NCBI RefSeq assembly: GCF_000427965.1
Contig: NZ_ATZA01000001.1
Coordinates: 186,001 to 250,000, forward strand
From: Olivibacter sitiensis DSM 17696
GTDB taxonomy: Bacteria; Bacteroidota; Bacteroidia; Sphingobacteriales; Sphingobacteriaceae
DNA: 64,000 nt
Direction: 5' to 3'
The notes below the pieces were generated by a model. It ran no database searches. It worked only from the letters and a program-made list of their open reading frames with translations, and was not told the DNA's origin. Shown piece by piece: positions 32,880 to 41,328 of this stretch (position 1 is its first letter; each line of letters opens with the position of its first letter). Position numbers and translations under genes: made by a program.

Positions 32880-33455
32880 ATGAAAAGATTATTTTTATTT
32901 TCAGCTTTGGTATTGGGTGGCGTATTCACGCTTTCAGCCCAAGAAGTATCAAGACCACAAACATCGGCATCGGTAGGAAGAGCCCCCATACAAGCAGGTA
33001 ACTGGATGGTAGGCGGTGCTTTAGGGTCTTTGGGCTATGGATTTGAGTCTGAATCTTTTAATATCAATTTGAATCCACGTGCAGGATACTTTATTTCTGA
33101 TGGTATTGTTATAGGTTTGGGAGCAAACTTGGGTTTTGCCACTCATCCTGATACCGAAAATGATTGGACATATAGCGTAGCTCCTTTCGTTCGTTATTTC
33201 TTCCCCGAAGGTGCATCGTCAACCGGGCGCTTTTTCGGTCAGGTTGGTGCAGGTATAGGTGGCAGTCGAGGAGGTTCAGGTGTTAGCTTTGCCGGTGACC
33301 TGGGATTAGGATATGCCCACTTTATTACAGAAAGCGTGGCTTTGGAAGCAGTAGTTGGTTATAACTATTCTAAAGCAGGTGGCGGAAGTGCTACTGCGTA
33401 AAACGGATTGGGCGCAAGTCTTGGATTCCAGATCTATCTACCTGGTCAACGCTAG
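32880..33455 (+). pseudogene. Small outer-membrane beta-barrel with an in-frame stop before its last strand
   Basis: The start at 32880 gives a signal peptide (MKRLFLFSALVLGGVFTLSA) and a porin-like barrel with strand repeats (INLNPRAGYFISDGIVIGLG, FFGQVGAGIGGSRGG). Translation stops at TAA 33399-33401 after 173 residues. Reading on in the same frame gives NGLGASLGFQIYLPGQR and then TAG at 33453-33455, which is just the missing final barrel strand. A single C-to-T change (CAA to TAA) would explain it. The paralog at 33788-34375 ends normally with such a strand. The protein is either inactivated, made by read-through, or the stop is a sequencing error. A terminator follows. Confidence 0.75.
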
Positions 33456-33484
33456 TAGCTCACTATATATTTTTAAATTTTTAC

Positions 33485-33519
33485 AGGACATCGGGCATGG
33501 GCTCGATGTCCTTTTGTTT
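33485..33519 (+). terminator. Terminator after the interrupted barrel gene
   Basis: The hairpin AGGACATCG (from 33485) with CGATGTCCT is followed by a T-rich tract. The rest of the gap to 33787 (about 270 bases, AT-rich) shows no gene. Confidence 0.75.
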
Positions 33520-33787
33520 TTTAATATGCAGGACAAAGAAGAAACTGACTAATTGTCTTAAAAAGTCAGTTTTTGATAAAATGGCAGTTTTTACAAAATA
33601 TAGGTTTTGTCATTTCAAAAACATTCGTTTGTCATGCCATAAAAATATGATATTAATAATCAGCGCTTGACTTTTTTTCGTCTGAAAATATTGCCTGACA
33701 GCTACTGACATGGCATCTTTCTTGGCAATAAGCCTACAAATGAGGTGAAGTACACCTTTATTTGCTAACATAAATTATTATTGAAAG

Positions 33788-34375
33788 ATGAAAAAATTAC
33801 TATTAACTGCCGTGGCAGCTTTGGCTATTTCGTTCGGCGCTAAGGCACAAACAGAACAAGGAAAAATAATTTTGGGAGGATCTGTTGGTTATTCTTACGA
33901 TCATTTGAATGGATCCGATGCCAATACGCAAAGTTTCAATGTGACGCCTAACATTGGTTATTTCATTTCGGATAATTTTGCGATCGGTACGCGCGTAGGA
34001 TATGCATATAGACAAGAAAAAGACGGGGAAATCAAAGATAAGTGGGGTAGCTTCGTTGCAGTTCCTTTTGCCCGTAAATATTCGGGGACAGAAACTTTTA
34101 AATTTTTTGGCGAACTATCTGTACCGATGGCCTGGGGAACTGTGAAAAATGACGGCACCAAGGTTGCTAGCACCGCGAACTATGGTGTGCAGCTATCTCC
34201 AGGAGTGGCTTTCTTCCCCAAAAGCAACTTTGGTATAGAACTAAGTGTAAGAGGCTTGTACTATGGTAATGATAGATTCACCAATGAGATTACTGGCGGC
34301 AAGTCCATTTCCAATTCCTTTGGATTGGCAAGTAATTTCTTTTCGCCGCAGTTAGGTGTTCAGTTTTATTTTTAG
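33788..34375 (+). CDS. Small outer-membrane beta-barrel (porin family)
   Basis: A 195-residue protein with a signal peptide (MKKLLLTAVAALAISFGAKA) and an eight-strand-type barrel: ILGGSVGYSYDHL, FNVTPNIGYFISDNFAIGTR, and a C-terminal strand ending LGVQFYF with the terminal Phe expected for BAM recognition. It is related to the interrupted gene at 32880 and to the barrel at 48347. Such proteins are abundant in Bacteroidota and their individual roles are unknown. Confidence 0.8.
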   Translation: MKKLLLTAVAALAISFGAKAQTEQGKIILGGSVGYSYDHLNGSDANTQSFNVTPNIGYFISDNFAIGTRVGYAYRQEKDGEIKDKWGSFVAVPFARKYSGTETFKFFGELSVPMAWGTVKNDGTKVASTANYGVQLSPGVAFFPKSNFGIELSVRGLYYGNDRFTNEITGGKSISNSFGLASNFFSPQLGVQFYF

Positions 34376-34398
34376 GACTAGATATCGATTTCTCATAG

Positions 34399-34430
34399 AC
34401 AAAAGATGCTCCAATGGGGCATCTTTTGTC
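34399..34430 (+). terminator. Terminator after barrel gene
   Basis: The hairpin ACAAAAGATGC (from 34399) with GCATCTTTTGT has a small G/C-rich tip. It lies 25 bases downstream of the stop codon. Confidence 0.7.
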
Positions 34431-34492
34431 GTTTCGGTCCCCCTGCTCCTACACTAATTTGAATTGAACTAGTTGTAAAAAAAGACTATCTC

Positions 34493-34523
34493 TTGTATAT
34501 CAGAGCTGTTTTGGCTATTTTTG
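34493..34523 (+). promoter_or_regulatory. Promoter of clpS
   Basis: TTG (34493-34495) and TATTTTTG (34516-34523) with 20 bases between, 35 bases before the clpS ATG. Confidence 0.65.
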
Positions 34524-34558
34524 CGGCCACCATTGGCTGTCTTAAATAAAAAACAAAC

Positions 34559-34843
34559 ATGTCCAATCCTGCAGTACAAGAGGAAACGTTCACTTTGGAG
34601 GAAATACTTGCTGTAGCCAGAAATTCCCATCGGCTCATACTCTGGAATGATGATATCAATACTTTTGACCACGTTATCTATTGCCTAATGAAATACTTAG
34701 ACTATACGGAGTACCAGGCAGAGCAGATAGCATGGAAAGTTCATAATGAAGGCAAGTGTGCTATTTTGGAAGGTTCCTATACCGAGATAGAGGTATATAG
34801 GAAAATCTTAAAGGGAGAAGGCCTCACTGTAAGTGTCGAATAA
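34559..34843 (+). CDS. clpS: ATP-dependent Clp protease adaptor ClpS
   Basis: A 94-residue ClpS. The N-end-rule binding site is readable: LILWNDDINTFDHVIYCLMK (the N-D-D-x-N-T-F-D-x-V motif) and later EAKCAILEGS-like sequence, here NEGKCAILEGSYTEIEVY. ClpS binds the ClpAP/ClpCP unfoldase and delivers proteins with destabilising N-terminal residues. Length and motifs are complete. The gene has its own promoter and stands alone. Confidence 0.95.
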   Translation: MSNPAVQEETFTLEEILAVARNSHRLILWNDDINTFDHVIYCLMKYLDYTEYQAEQIAWKVHNEGKCAILEGSYTEIEVYRKILKGEGLTVSVE

Positions 34844-35008
34844 TAAGAACTGTCCCAAGTTCTTGCCTGTCTTCCTCTCCCAGCGTAAGGGAGAAATGTA
34901 ATAATGTAGTTACCCCTCATACTTGTGACAAAAGAATGCCTGCTCGTATAACGATTAGCACTATTTTTGTCACCCTTGTACAAAATACTGAAACAAACAA
35001 TAAAAAAC

Positions 35009-37486
35009 ATGCATAACGTTGTAAAGCCTATATTCTTTATATATCTATTTATATGTTATTCCATATCCTCTGCTTTGGCGCAACAGACATCCCAAATACG
35101 AGGCATAGTGGTCGATTCGCTATCCAAGGAGGCGGTTGACTTTGCCAGCGTGAGCCTGCTCTCGCCCACTCAGCAGCCTATTAAGCACGTGCAGACCGAT
35201 GAAAAGGGTGGCTTTAGCTTGGAGGGAATACCTGCAGGTAATTACATATTGCGCATAAGTTTTTTGGGATATGAGCGCTTTGAGCGAAATCCACTTTTTG
35301 TAACTGCCGGCAAGAATGTAGACCTAGGAACTATCCAAATGCGGATGTCTCAGGAAAACGTCCTGCGTGAGGTGGTGATAGAGGGGCAAACTCCCACCAT
35401 GGAAGTGGGGATAGACCGCAAGGTGTTTGACGTGTCGCAAAGCATCGTGAGCGAAGGAGGTACCACCTCGGACTTGCTGCAGAACGTACCTTCTCTATCA
35501 GTAGATATGGATGGCAATGTGGGTCTGCGTGGCTCTACCAATGTTCGTATACTGATAGACGGAAAACCTTCTGCCCTTGCAGGAAGCAATATCAACACCT
35601 TGCTGGAATCCCTGCCAGCCAATTCCGTTCAACGTATTGAGGTGATGTCCAACCCCTCATCCAAGTATGACCCAGAGGGTCAAGGCGGCATCATTAATAT
35701 TATCCTGAAGAAAAATATCCGCACGGGCTTCAACGGCATGGTGCGTGGTGGAGGAGGCTCTTATAATAACTACAATGGCGGACTGGACCTGAACTATCGG
35801 GACAGCAAGTTCAACTATTTCACCGGCTACAATTACAACAGAAGAAATGCGCCCGGTAATGGATACAATGACAACCAATACCTCAACGGAAGCCGCGTGT
35901 ACAATACCAGCGATAACCAGCGTACGGGCAATAACCACATGATTCGCTTGGGGGCCGACTATTTCCTCAATGAGAAAACCACGATAGGACTTTCCGGAAA
36001 TATGAGCATAAGGGATAATATTCGTAGGGAAGACCTGTACTATACTTATTATAATACATCGGGATCGGCCACGGGCACCAGCGAGCGATATACCCGACAG
36101 AATGAAGACGACCGTGCTTATGACCTCAACCTGGATTTCAAGCGCGAGTTTAAGCGCGAAGGGGAGGAGTTGATGGCCAATGTCTCCTATGGCAGGAGCA
36201 AGGAAGACGGTATACAGACCTTTAATCAGTTTGCCTCTGATCCCTCTATTTCGATAGACAATGATCGAATCAACGACACCTATGAGGATGGTAATAACAC
36301 CAATATCCAGATCGACTATACCTTGCCCTTTAGCGGTGACCAAAAACTGGAAGCGGGCTATCGCACTACCTTGCGCAATGGGAACGAACAGCAGCTGTCC
36401 GACATACGGAATCCTCAGACGGGACAGTACGAGCGCGATTACGACTTGACCAACGATTTCAATATTGAAGATATCGTTCATGCCCTGTATGCCAATTACC
36501 AGAACAAGTTGACCGACAAATTGGGCTATCAGGTAGGGCTGAGGGCAGAACAGGCTTACCTGAATACCGAATATATCAGCTACGATCCCGAGTTGTCGCC
36601 CGAAGATCGGATAGCCAAGGGCCGATTGGATTACTTCCGTGTCTACCCGAGCGTTTACATTACCCAAGAGCTTGCCAATGACCAATCCCTGCAACTGAGC
36701 TATACCAGAAGGGTGAATAGGCCACGGGGATGGCAGGTGAATCCCTTTGTAGATGTTTCCGATCCGCTGAATTTGCGGCAAGGGAATCCCAATCTGATGC
36801 CAGAAGATATCCACTCCATGGAATTGGGATACAACAAGAAATGGGGCAAGGTAAGCCTTACCTCCACCGTATATCACCGTATTACCAATGATGTTATCCA
36901 AATGATAGTCGATTCTGCCAATGTGGAGACGAACGCCACGTTCTCCAGTTTTCAGAACATCAGCCAAAACCGGGCTACGGGAATTGAACTTATTTCGCAA
37001 TTTACTGTGGGCCCGAGAATGGACTTCATGGCCAATTTCAATGGCAATTACCTAGCTTTCAAGGGAAGTGAAGAATTTGGCGTGGCAGAGAATAGCGGTT
37101 TCAACTGGGATGCCAATTTGACGGCCAATGGACGCATAGCCAAGGGCCTTACCGCACAATTGCGGGCAAATTACATGGCGCCAAGGGTGATGGCTCAGGG
37201 AAAATCATTTGATATGGTAATGGTAGATGCGGGCTTCAAACTTGCCGTATTGAAAGACAAGGGAAGCCTGATGCTCAACGTGCGCGATATCTTCAACCAA
37301 CGCCGCTTTGGTGGCGAACAATTTACGGCGCAGTTCAACAGGCAGTTCCAACGCAGGATGATGCAAGGGCCGATGGCCATGCTTACCTTCAGCTATCGTT
37401 TTGGCATGAAGCTGCCAGACCATAAGGAAGACAGAGACAAGCAGCAAAATAATGGCGACGAAATGGGGGGTGGCGAGCAGTTTTAA
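35009..37486 (+). CDS. TonB-family outer-membrane receptor with carboxypeptidase-like N-terminal domain
   Basis: With the start at 35009 the protein has 825 residues: a signal peptide (MHNVVKPIFFIYLFICYSIS, then SALAQ), a carboxypeptidase-regulatory-like beta domain (residues about 30-110, RGIVVDSLSKEAVDFASVSL), a plug domain (TSDLLQNVPSLSVDMDGNV, RGSTNVRILIDGKPSAL), and a large barrel with strand repeats to the C-terminus. It is of the outer-membrane beta-barrel type that lacks a SusD partner; none is seen nearby. The substrate is unknown. The frame extends upstream to 34967 but the box TATTTTTG at 34972-34979 lies within that part, favouring 35009. The tail is rich in D, Q, N and G. Confidence 0.88.
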   Translation: MHNVVKPIFFIYLFICYSISSALAQQTSQIRGIVVDSLSKEAVDFASVSLLSPTQQPIKHVQTDEKGGFSLEGIPAGNYILRISFLGYERFERNPLFVTAGKNVDLGTIQMRMSQENVLREVVIEGQTPTMEVGIDRKVFDVSQSIVSEGGTTSDLLQNVPSLSVDMDGNVGLRGSTNVRILIDGKPSALAGSNINTLLESLPANSVQRIEVMSNPSSKYDPEGQGGIINIILKKNIRTGFNGMVRGGGGSYNNYNGGLDLNYRDSKFNYFTGYNYNRRNAPGNGYNDNQYLNGSRVYNTSDNQRTGNNHMIRLGADYFLNEKTTIGLSGNMSIRDNIRREDLYYTYYNTSGSATGTSERYTRQNEDDRAYDLNLDFKREFKREGEELMANVSYGRSKEDGIQTFNQFASDPSISIDNDRINDTYEDGNNTNIQIDYTLPFSGDQKLEAGYRTTLRNGNEQQLSDIRNPQTGQYERDYDLTNDFNIEDIVHALYANYQNKLTDKLGYQVGLRAEQAYLNTEYISYDPELSPEDRIAKGRLDYFRVYPSVYITQELANDQSLQLSYTRRVNRPRGWQVNPFVDVSDPLNLRQGNPNLMPEDIHSMELGYNKKWGKVSLTSTVYHRITNDVIQMIVDSANVETNATFSSFQNISQNRATGIELISQFTVGPRMDFMANFNGNYLAFKGSEEFGVAENSGFNWDANLTANGRIAKGLTAQLRANYMAPRVMAQGKSFDMVMVDAGFKLAVLKDKGSLMLNVRDIFNQRRFGGEQFTAQFNRQFQRRMMQGPMAMLTFSYRFGMKLPDHKEDRDKQQNNGDEMGGGEQF

Positions 37487-37539
37487 TGTGCGCTTTTCTT
37501 AAAAAGATGTACCTTTGGCCTAACTAAAAACTGAACAAC

Positions 37540-37983
37540 ATGTATACTGGACTTAGACACTTACACTCGGGCTTGCGTTATGTCGTATTGTTGCTGCTCA
37601 TCATTGCTGTCATCACTGCTATCAGTGGCCTACTTGGCAAGAAGGCATACACCGAAGGCAATAGAAAGCTCAATCTCTTTACCCTCATTTTTACCCATGT
37701 GCAGCTTTTGGTTGGCTTGGGGCTGTATTTTATCAGCACGAAGGTAGATTTCTCCAATATAGGTGCCAACAGTGGTATTCGTTATTGGACGGCAGAGCAC
37801 AGTACGATGATGCTGATAGCGGTAATACTTATTACCATAGGACATTCAAAATCCAAGAAGGCACTTACCGCTTCAGCAAAATTCAAAAAGATAGCCGTTT
37901 TCTATACCATCGCTTTGATTATTATCCTAGCGACCATTCTTATGGCCGTAAGCAAGGGTTTCATTACTTTCTGGGGTTTTTAA
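37540..37983 (+). CDS. Four-helix membrane protein, possibly haem-binding
   Basis: A 147-residue protein with four hydrophobic segments (about residues 13-31, 45-66, 85-100 and 118-140). Histidines near helix ends (LRHLHSGLRY, IFTHVQLLVG, AEHSTMML, ITIGHSKSK) could coordinate haem, and relatives in Bacteroidota are, as I recall, sometimes labelled cytochrome B, though I see no further evidence. The box TACCTTTG lies at 37510-37517, 22 bases before the ATG. It is followed by the trp leader region. Confidence 0.6.
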   Translation: MYTGLRHLHSGLRYVVLLLLIIAVITAISGLLGKKAYTEGNRKLNLFTLIFTHVQLLVGLGLYFISTKVDFSNIGANSGIRYWTAEHSTMMLIAVILITIGHSKSKKALTASAKFKKIAVFYTIALIIILATILMAVSKGFITFWGF

Positions 37984-38066
37984 GTCTTACTTGTATTGAT
38001 ATAACTGGCAATGGAATGGCGTCTGTTTGCAGAATTGATTGATTTTGTTAAAAATTGACAATTTAT

Positions 38067-38096
38067 TTGTATTTACAAAATTTAATACTAGGTTTG
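38067..38096 (+). promoter_or_regulatory. Promoter of the trp operon
   Basis: TTG (38067-38069) and TAGGTTTG (38089-38096) are 19 bases apart. Transcription would begin shortly before the leader peptide ATG at 38122. Confidence 0.65.
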
Positions 38097-38121
38097 CGTC
38101 AACATGATTATCGAAGTATAT

Positions 38122-38154
38122 ATGCATAGCTGGTGGTGGCCTACTCAAAAGTAG
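38122..38154 (+). CDS. trpL: trp operon leader peptide
   Basis: A 10-residue open frame reading MHSWWWPTQK, with three tandem TGG codons at 38131-38139 and a TAG stop at 38152-38154. It is placed between the promoter and a terminator in front of trpE, which is the arrangement of a classical ribosome-mediated trp attenuator. A ribosome stalled on the Trp codons would leave 38155-38164 free to pair with the terminator's left arm; a ribosome that reaches the stop would cover it. Tandem Trp codons are rare by chance, and the context makes this a confident call despite the size. Confidence 0.85.
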   Translation: MHSWWWPTQK

Positions 38155-38241
38155 AGCGCCGGGCATATGTTTAAAGATATTGATAATCAACACAAACCTT
38201 AAAAATTACTAACCCGACGCTGTCAACGTCGGGTTTTTTTT
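38155..38241 (+). terminator. trp attenuator: antiterminator arm and terminator
   Basis: Terminator stem AACCCGACG (38211-38219) with CGTCGGGTT (38227-38235), loop of 7, T-run 38234-38241. The segment AGCGCCGGG (38155-38163), directly after the leader stop codon, can pair with CCCGACGCT (38213-38221) in 8 of 9 positions. That would disrupt the terminator stem. Confidence 0.82.
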
Positions 38242-38288
38242 GTGGCTGTGATTGGCGCTTTAATATAGGATTTAATTAATTTGAACAA

Positions 38289-39704
38289 ATGGGTACATAT
38301 CATTTAAATACGAAGTACAAAAGACTCTTAGCAGATACTACTACGCCGGTAAGCATTTACCTCAGATTGCGGGATGTGTTTCCCAATAGCTTGCTCTTGG
38401 AGAGCTCGGACTACCATAGCCGCGAAAACAACATGAGCTATGTATGTTGCGACCCTATGGCGGGCATCGTACTGAACGATAAGGTACTCGAAACACGCTA
38501 TCCTGACGGCAGCCAGGAGACTGTGCCCGTAGATAAGGTAAATTTGCGGTCCGCGGTATCCGCATTTTGCCGGTCTTTCAGTTCGGAAGGGGAAGGAGAT
38601 TTTCGTTTTATATCCAATGGATTGTTTGGTTATTTTACTTATGATGCAGTCACCCATTTCGAGGATATTGAACTCCATACGCCTACAGACCCGGCCAGGG
38701 AAATTCCCTTTTTGCAATACCATGTATACCGCTACGTCATAGCAATCGATCACTTTAGAAACGAATTGTATGTGTTTGAGCATCAATATGGAGACCGTGA
38801 GGAAGAAAGTGGGCTTGAGAAAATGCAATACTTGATTCAAAACAAAGATTTTCCGGAATATAGCTTTGAGTTGAGTGGTGAGGAGGGGTCCAATAGGACA
38901 GATGAAGAGCATAAGCGGCTGGTAGAATTGATGAAAAAACATATCTATCGCGGAGATGTGTTTCAGATAGTTCCCAGCAGGGCTTTCTCACATCCTTTCA
39001 TAGGCGACGAGTTCAACGTCTATCGAGCGTTGCGTTCCATAAACCCCTCGCCCTATTTGTTCTACTTTGATTATGGTAATTTTAAGCTGTTCGGATCTTC
39101 ACCTGAAGCACAGATAACGATCAAGGGCGAAGAGGCTTCTATATTTCCCATAGCGGGCACTTTTAAGAGAACAGGTAGTTTGCAACGCGATTTGCAGGTT
39201 GCGGAAGAATTAAAGGACGATGCCAAGGAAAGTGCGGAGCACGTGATGCTGGTAGACCTTGCCAGGAACGACCTGAGCAGGCATTGTGATGCTGTGGAGG
39301 TCAAATCCTTTAAGGAAGCGCAGTTTTACTCCCATGTCATCCACCTGGTATCCAAAGTGACGGGTAAGCTGCAAGCCAATAGCAATCCCTTTGACGTGGT
39401 GGGCGATACTTTTCCTGCCGGAACCCTGAGTGGTGCTCCTAAACACATGGCTATGCAGTTGATAGATCGTTATGAGGGGCAGTACAGGGGGTTTTATAGC
39501 GGTGCCATTGGCTACATGGGCTTTAACGGCGATTTCAATCATGCCATTATGATTCGTACTTTCCTGAGCAAGGAACACGTACTGCACTATCAGGCTGGAG
39601 GAGGCATTGTAGCCGATTCAGACCCGGAAAGTGAGCTTAATGAAGTGAATAACAAAATTGCCGCATTGCGCAAAGCGTTGGAGCTAGCGCAAGAGATAGG
39701 CTGA
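38289..39704 (+). CDS. trpE: Anthranilate synthase component I
   Basis: A 471-residue chorismate-binding enzyme. It has the tryptophan feedback motif LLLES (residues 36-40) and the catalytic-domain strings RGDVFQIVPSRAF, SPEAQITIKGEEASIFPIAG, DLARNDLSRHC, GTLSGAPKHMAMQLID and YQAGGGIVADSDPESELNE. With TrpG it turns chorismate and glutamine into anthranilate. It is the first gene after the attenuator and is followed by trpG after 46 bases. End-product control is therefore likely at both enzyme and transcript level. Confidence 0.96.
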   Translation: MGTYHLNTKYKRLLADTTTPVSIYLRLRDVFPNSLLLESSDYHSRENNMSYVCCDPMAGIVLNDKVLETRYPDGSQETVPVDKVNLRSAVSAFCRSFSSEGEGDFRFISNGLFGYFTYDAVTHFEDIELHTPTDPAREIPFLQYHVYRYVIAIDHFRNELYVFEHQYGDREEESGLEKMQYLIQNKDFPEYSFELSGEEGSNRTDEEHKRLVELMKKHIYRGDVFQIVPSRAFSHPFIGDEFNVYRALRSINPSPYLFYFDYGNFKLFGSSPEAQITIKGEEASIFPIAGTFKRTGSLQRDLQVAEELKDDAKESAEHVMLVDLARNDLSRHCDAVEVKSFKEAQFYSHVIHLVSKVTGKLQANSNPFDVVGDTFPAGTLSGAPKHMAMQLIDRYEGQYRGFYSGAIGYMGFNGDFNHAIMIRTFLSKEHVLHYQAGGGIVADSDPESELNEVNNKIAALRKALELAQEIG

Positions 39705-39750
39705 GAAAATTAAAAAGTAAAAAACAAAAAGTAAAAAATAAAACGAATCA

Positions 39751-40338
39751 ATGAGCCCGTTATCTACGAATCCCAGCATATTGGTTATTGACAACTACGA
39801 TTCTTTTACGTTCAATCTGGTACATCTGCTGCACGAATGCGGCATGGACTGTACTGTTTGGCGCAATGATAAATTCCAATTGGAAGATGTGGCTTCCTTT
39901 GATAAGATTCTGCTCTCGCCGGGACCGGGGATACCGGAAGAGGCGGGACTGTTGATGGACGTTATCCGTCGATATGGAGAAAGCAAGAGCATTCTTGGCG
40001 TATGCTTGGGCCTGCAGGCCATTGCCGAGGTGTATGGTGGCAAACTATTCAATTTGAGCAAACCGGTGCATGGGGTTGCTACCACCCTACAGGTGACCGA
40101 TGGTGATGATTTGCTGTTTCGGGGATTGCCCCAAAGCTTTCTGGTGGGGCGCTATCACTCCTGGGCAGTGAGTGGCGATGACCTGCCGGAGGAACTAAAA
40201 GTGACCGCTGTTGACAGCAAGGGCGTTATTATGGCGGCATCGCATAAGCACTATCAGGTACATGGGGTGCAATTTCACCCAGAGTCGGTATTAAGTGAAT
40301 ATGGACGGGAAATGATATTAAACTGGATAAAAGAATAA
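39751..40338 (+). CDS. trpG: Anthranilate synthase component II (glutamine amidotransferase)
   Basis: A 195-residue class I amidotransferase. The catalytic cysteine lies in ILGVCLGLQAIAEVYGG, the histidine-glutamate pair in GVQFHPESVLSEYG, and the oxyanion strand in LLSPGPGIPEEAG. It supplies ammonia to TrpE. The trpE-trpG spacer contains three AAAAAGTAAAAA-like tandem bits and no terminator. The next gene starts 2 bases after its stop codon. Confidence 0.95.
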   Translation: MSPLSTNPSILVIDNYDSFTFNLVHLLHECGMDCTVWRNDKFQLEDVASFDKILLSPGPGIPEEAGLLMDVIRRYGESKSILGVCLGLQAIAEVYGGKLFNLSKPVHGVATTLQVTDGDDLLFRGLPQSFLVGRYHSWAVSGDDLPEELKVTAVDSKGVIMAASHKHYQVHGVQFHPESVLSEYGREMILNWIKE

Positions 40339-40340
40339 GC

Positions 40341-41123
40341 ATGACGATACTGGATAAGATCATAGCTCGAAAGAGAGAGGAAGTAGCAATAGCAAAAAAA
40401 ACAGTCCCTTTGGCGCATTTGGAAAGGCTTCCTTTTTTTGAGCGTTCGTGCTATCAGCTGGCCGATTTTGTTCGCGATGAGGAAAGGACGGGCATTATAA
40501 GCGAATTCAAGCGGGCGTCGCCTTCGAAAGGACTTATAAATGGGACAGCAGATGTAGTTGAGGTGGTATCCGGCTACGATGCTGCCGGTGCATCGGCCAT
40601 ATCCGTCCTCACCGATAAGGATTTTTTCAAAGGCTCCTTGAACGACTTGGTAGAGGCTAGAAGGGCAGTAAATATCCCCTTGCTTCGTAAGGATTTTACA
40701 ATAGATGAATACCAGGTTGCGGAAGCAAAAGCTCATGGCGCGGATATCATATTGCTCATAGCTGCTGCGATGTCTACCGATGATCTGCACCGCTTGGCAG
40801 CCTATTCGAAGAATTTGGGCTTGAATGTCTTGCTGGAAGTGCATAGCGAGGAAGAGCTGCACGATTGCTTATTTGACGAAGTAGATGCTATAGGTGTGAA
40901 CAATCGCAACTTAAAAGACTTTGTCGTGTCGGTAGAAAACGCCATCCGCCTGGCACCCCAAATTCCCGATCGCTATATCAAGGTAGCCGAGAGTGGCATA
41001 AGTGATCCAGCAACCATAAGACAACTGAAGCAAGTAGGTTTCGATGCCTTTCTCATTGGAGAAAATTTTATGAAGAGCAACAACCCCGCGCAGGCAATTA
41101 AGGACTTTGTCTCCCAGTTGTAG
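40341..41123 (+). CDS. trpC: Indole-3-glycerol phosphate synthase
   Basis: A 260-residue TIM-barrel enzyme with the family strings EFKRASPSKGLIN, VLTDKDFFKGSLNDL, LLRKDFTIDEYQVAEA, VDAIGVNNRNLKDF and VAESGISDPATIRQL. It converts CdRP to indole-3-glycerol phosphate, the fourth dedicated step of tryptophan synthesis. It is a stand-alone TrpC, not fused to TrpF. The genes trpD, trpF, trpB and trpA are not next to it; the following gene is an amino-sugar enzyme with its own promoter. Confidence 0.96.
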   Translation: MTILDKIIARKREEVAIAKKTVPLAHLERLPFFERSCYQLADFVRDEERTGIISEFKRASPSKGLINGTADVVEVVSGYDAAGASAISVLTDKDFFKGSLNDLVEARRAVNIPLLRKDFTIDEYQVAEAKAHGADIILLIAAAMSTDDLHRLAAYSKNLGLNVLLEVHSEEELHDCLFDEVDAIGVNNRNLKDFVVSVENAIRLAPQIPDRYIKVAESGISDPATIRQLKQVGFDAFLIGENFMKSNNPAQAIKDFVSQL

Positions 41124-41285
41124 CAGCGTGACGAGTAGTCGCTCAAACTGCTTTTTCATCGTCTCAATAGAGGAAAGTAGAAAATTTAAGTGCTATTTTA
41201 AAAAGAACAATCGTTTGCGTTGCTTTTTTTTATGGAAAAAACAAAAAATGCCTTAAAATTGCTCTTTTAGAAAGGGTGAAATATA

Positions 41286-41293
41286 TACTTTTG
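41286..41293 (+). promoter_or_regulatory. Promoter box of the NagB/PIG-L gene
   Basis: TACTTTTG 35 bases before the ATG fits the Bacteroidota -7 box. No TTG at the right distance is seen. Confidence 0.5.
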
Positions 41294-41328
41294 TTTCTCA
41301 CCTTAAAACAAAAACTATCCTACAAACA

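Noticed and set aside
33695-33780. Possible sigma-54 promoter (TGGCAT...TTGGCA) upstream of the barrel gene
   Set aside because: The -12 position reads GG instead of GC and the spacing only half fits; no sigma-54 activator gene is present in the window.
35657-37000. 447-residue minus-strand frame opposite the TonB-family receptor
   Set aside because: A shadow frame created by codon usage of the barrel gene; low-complexity I/V/G composition and no start context.
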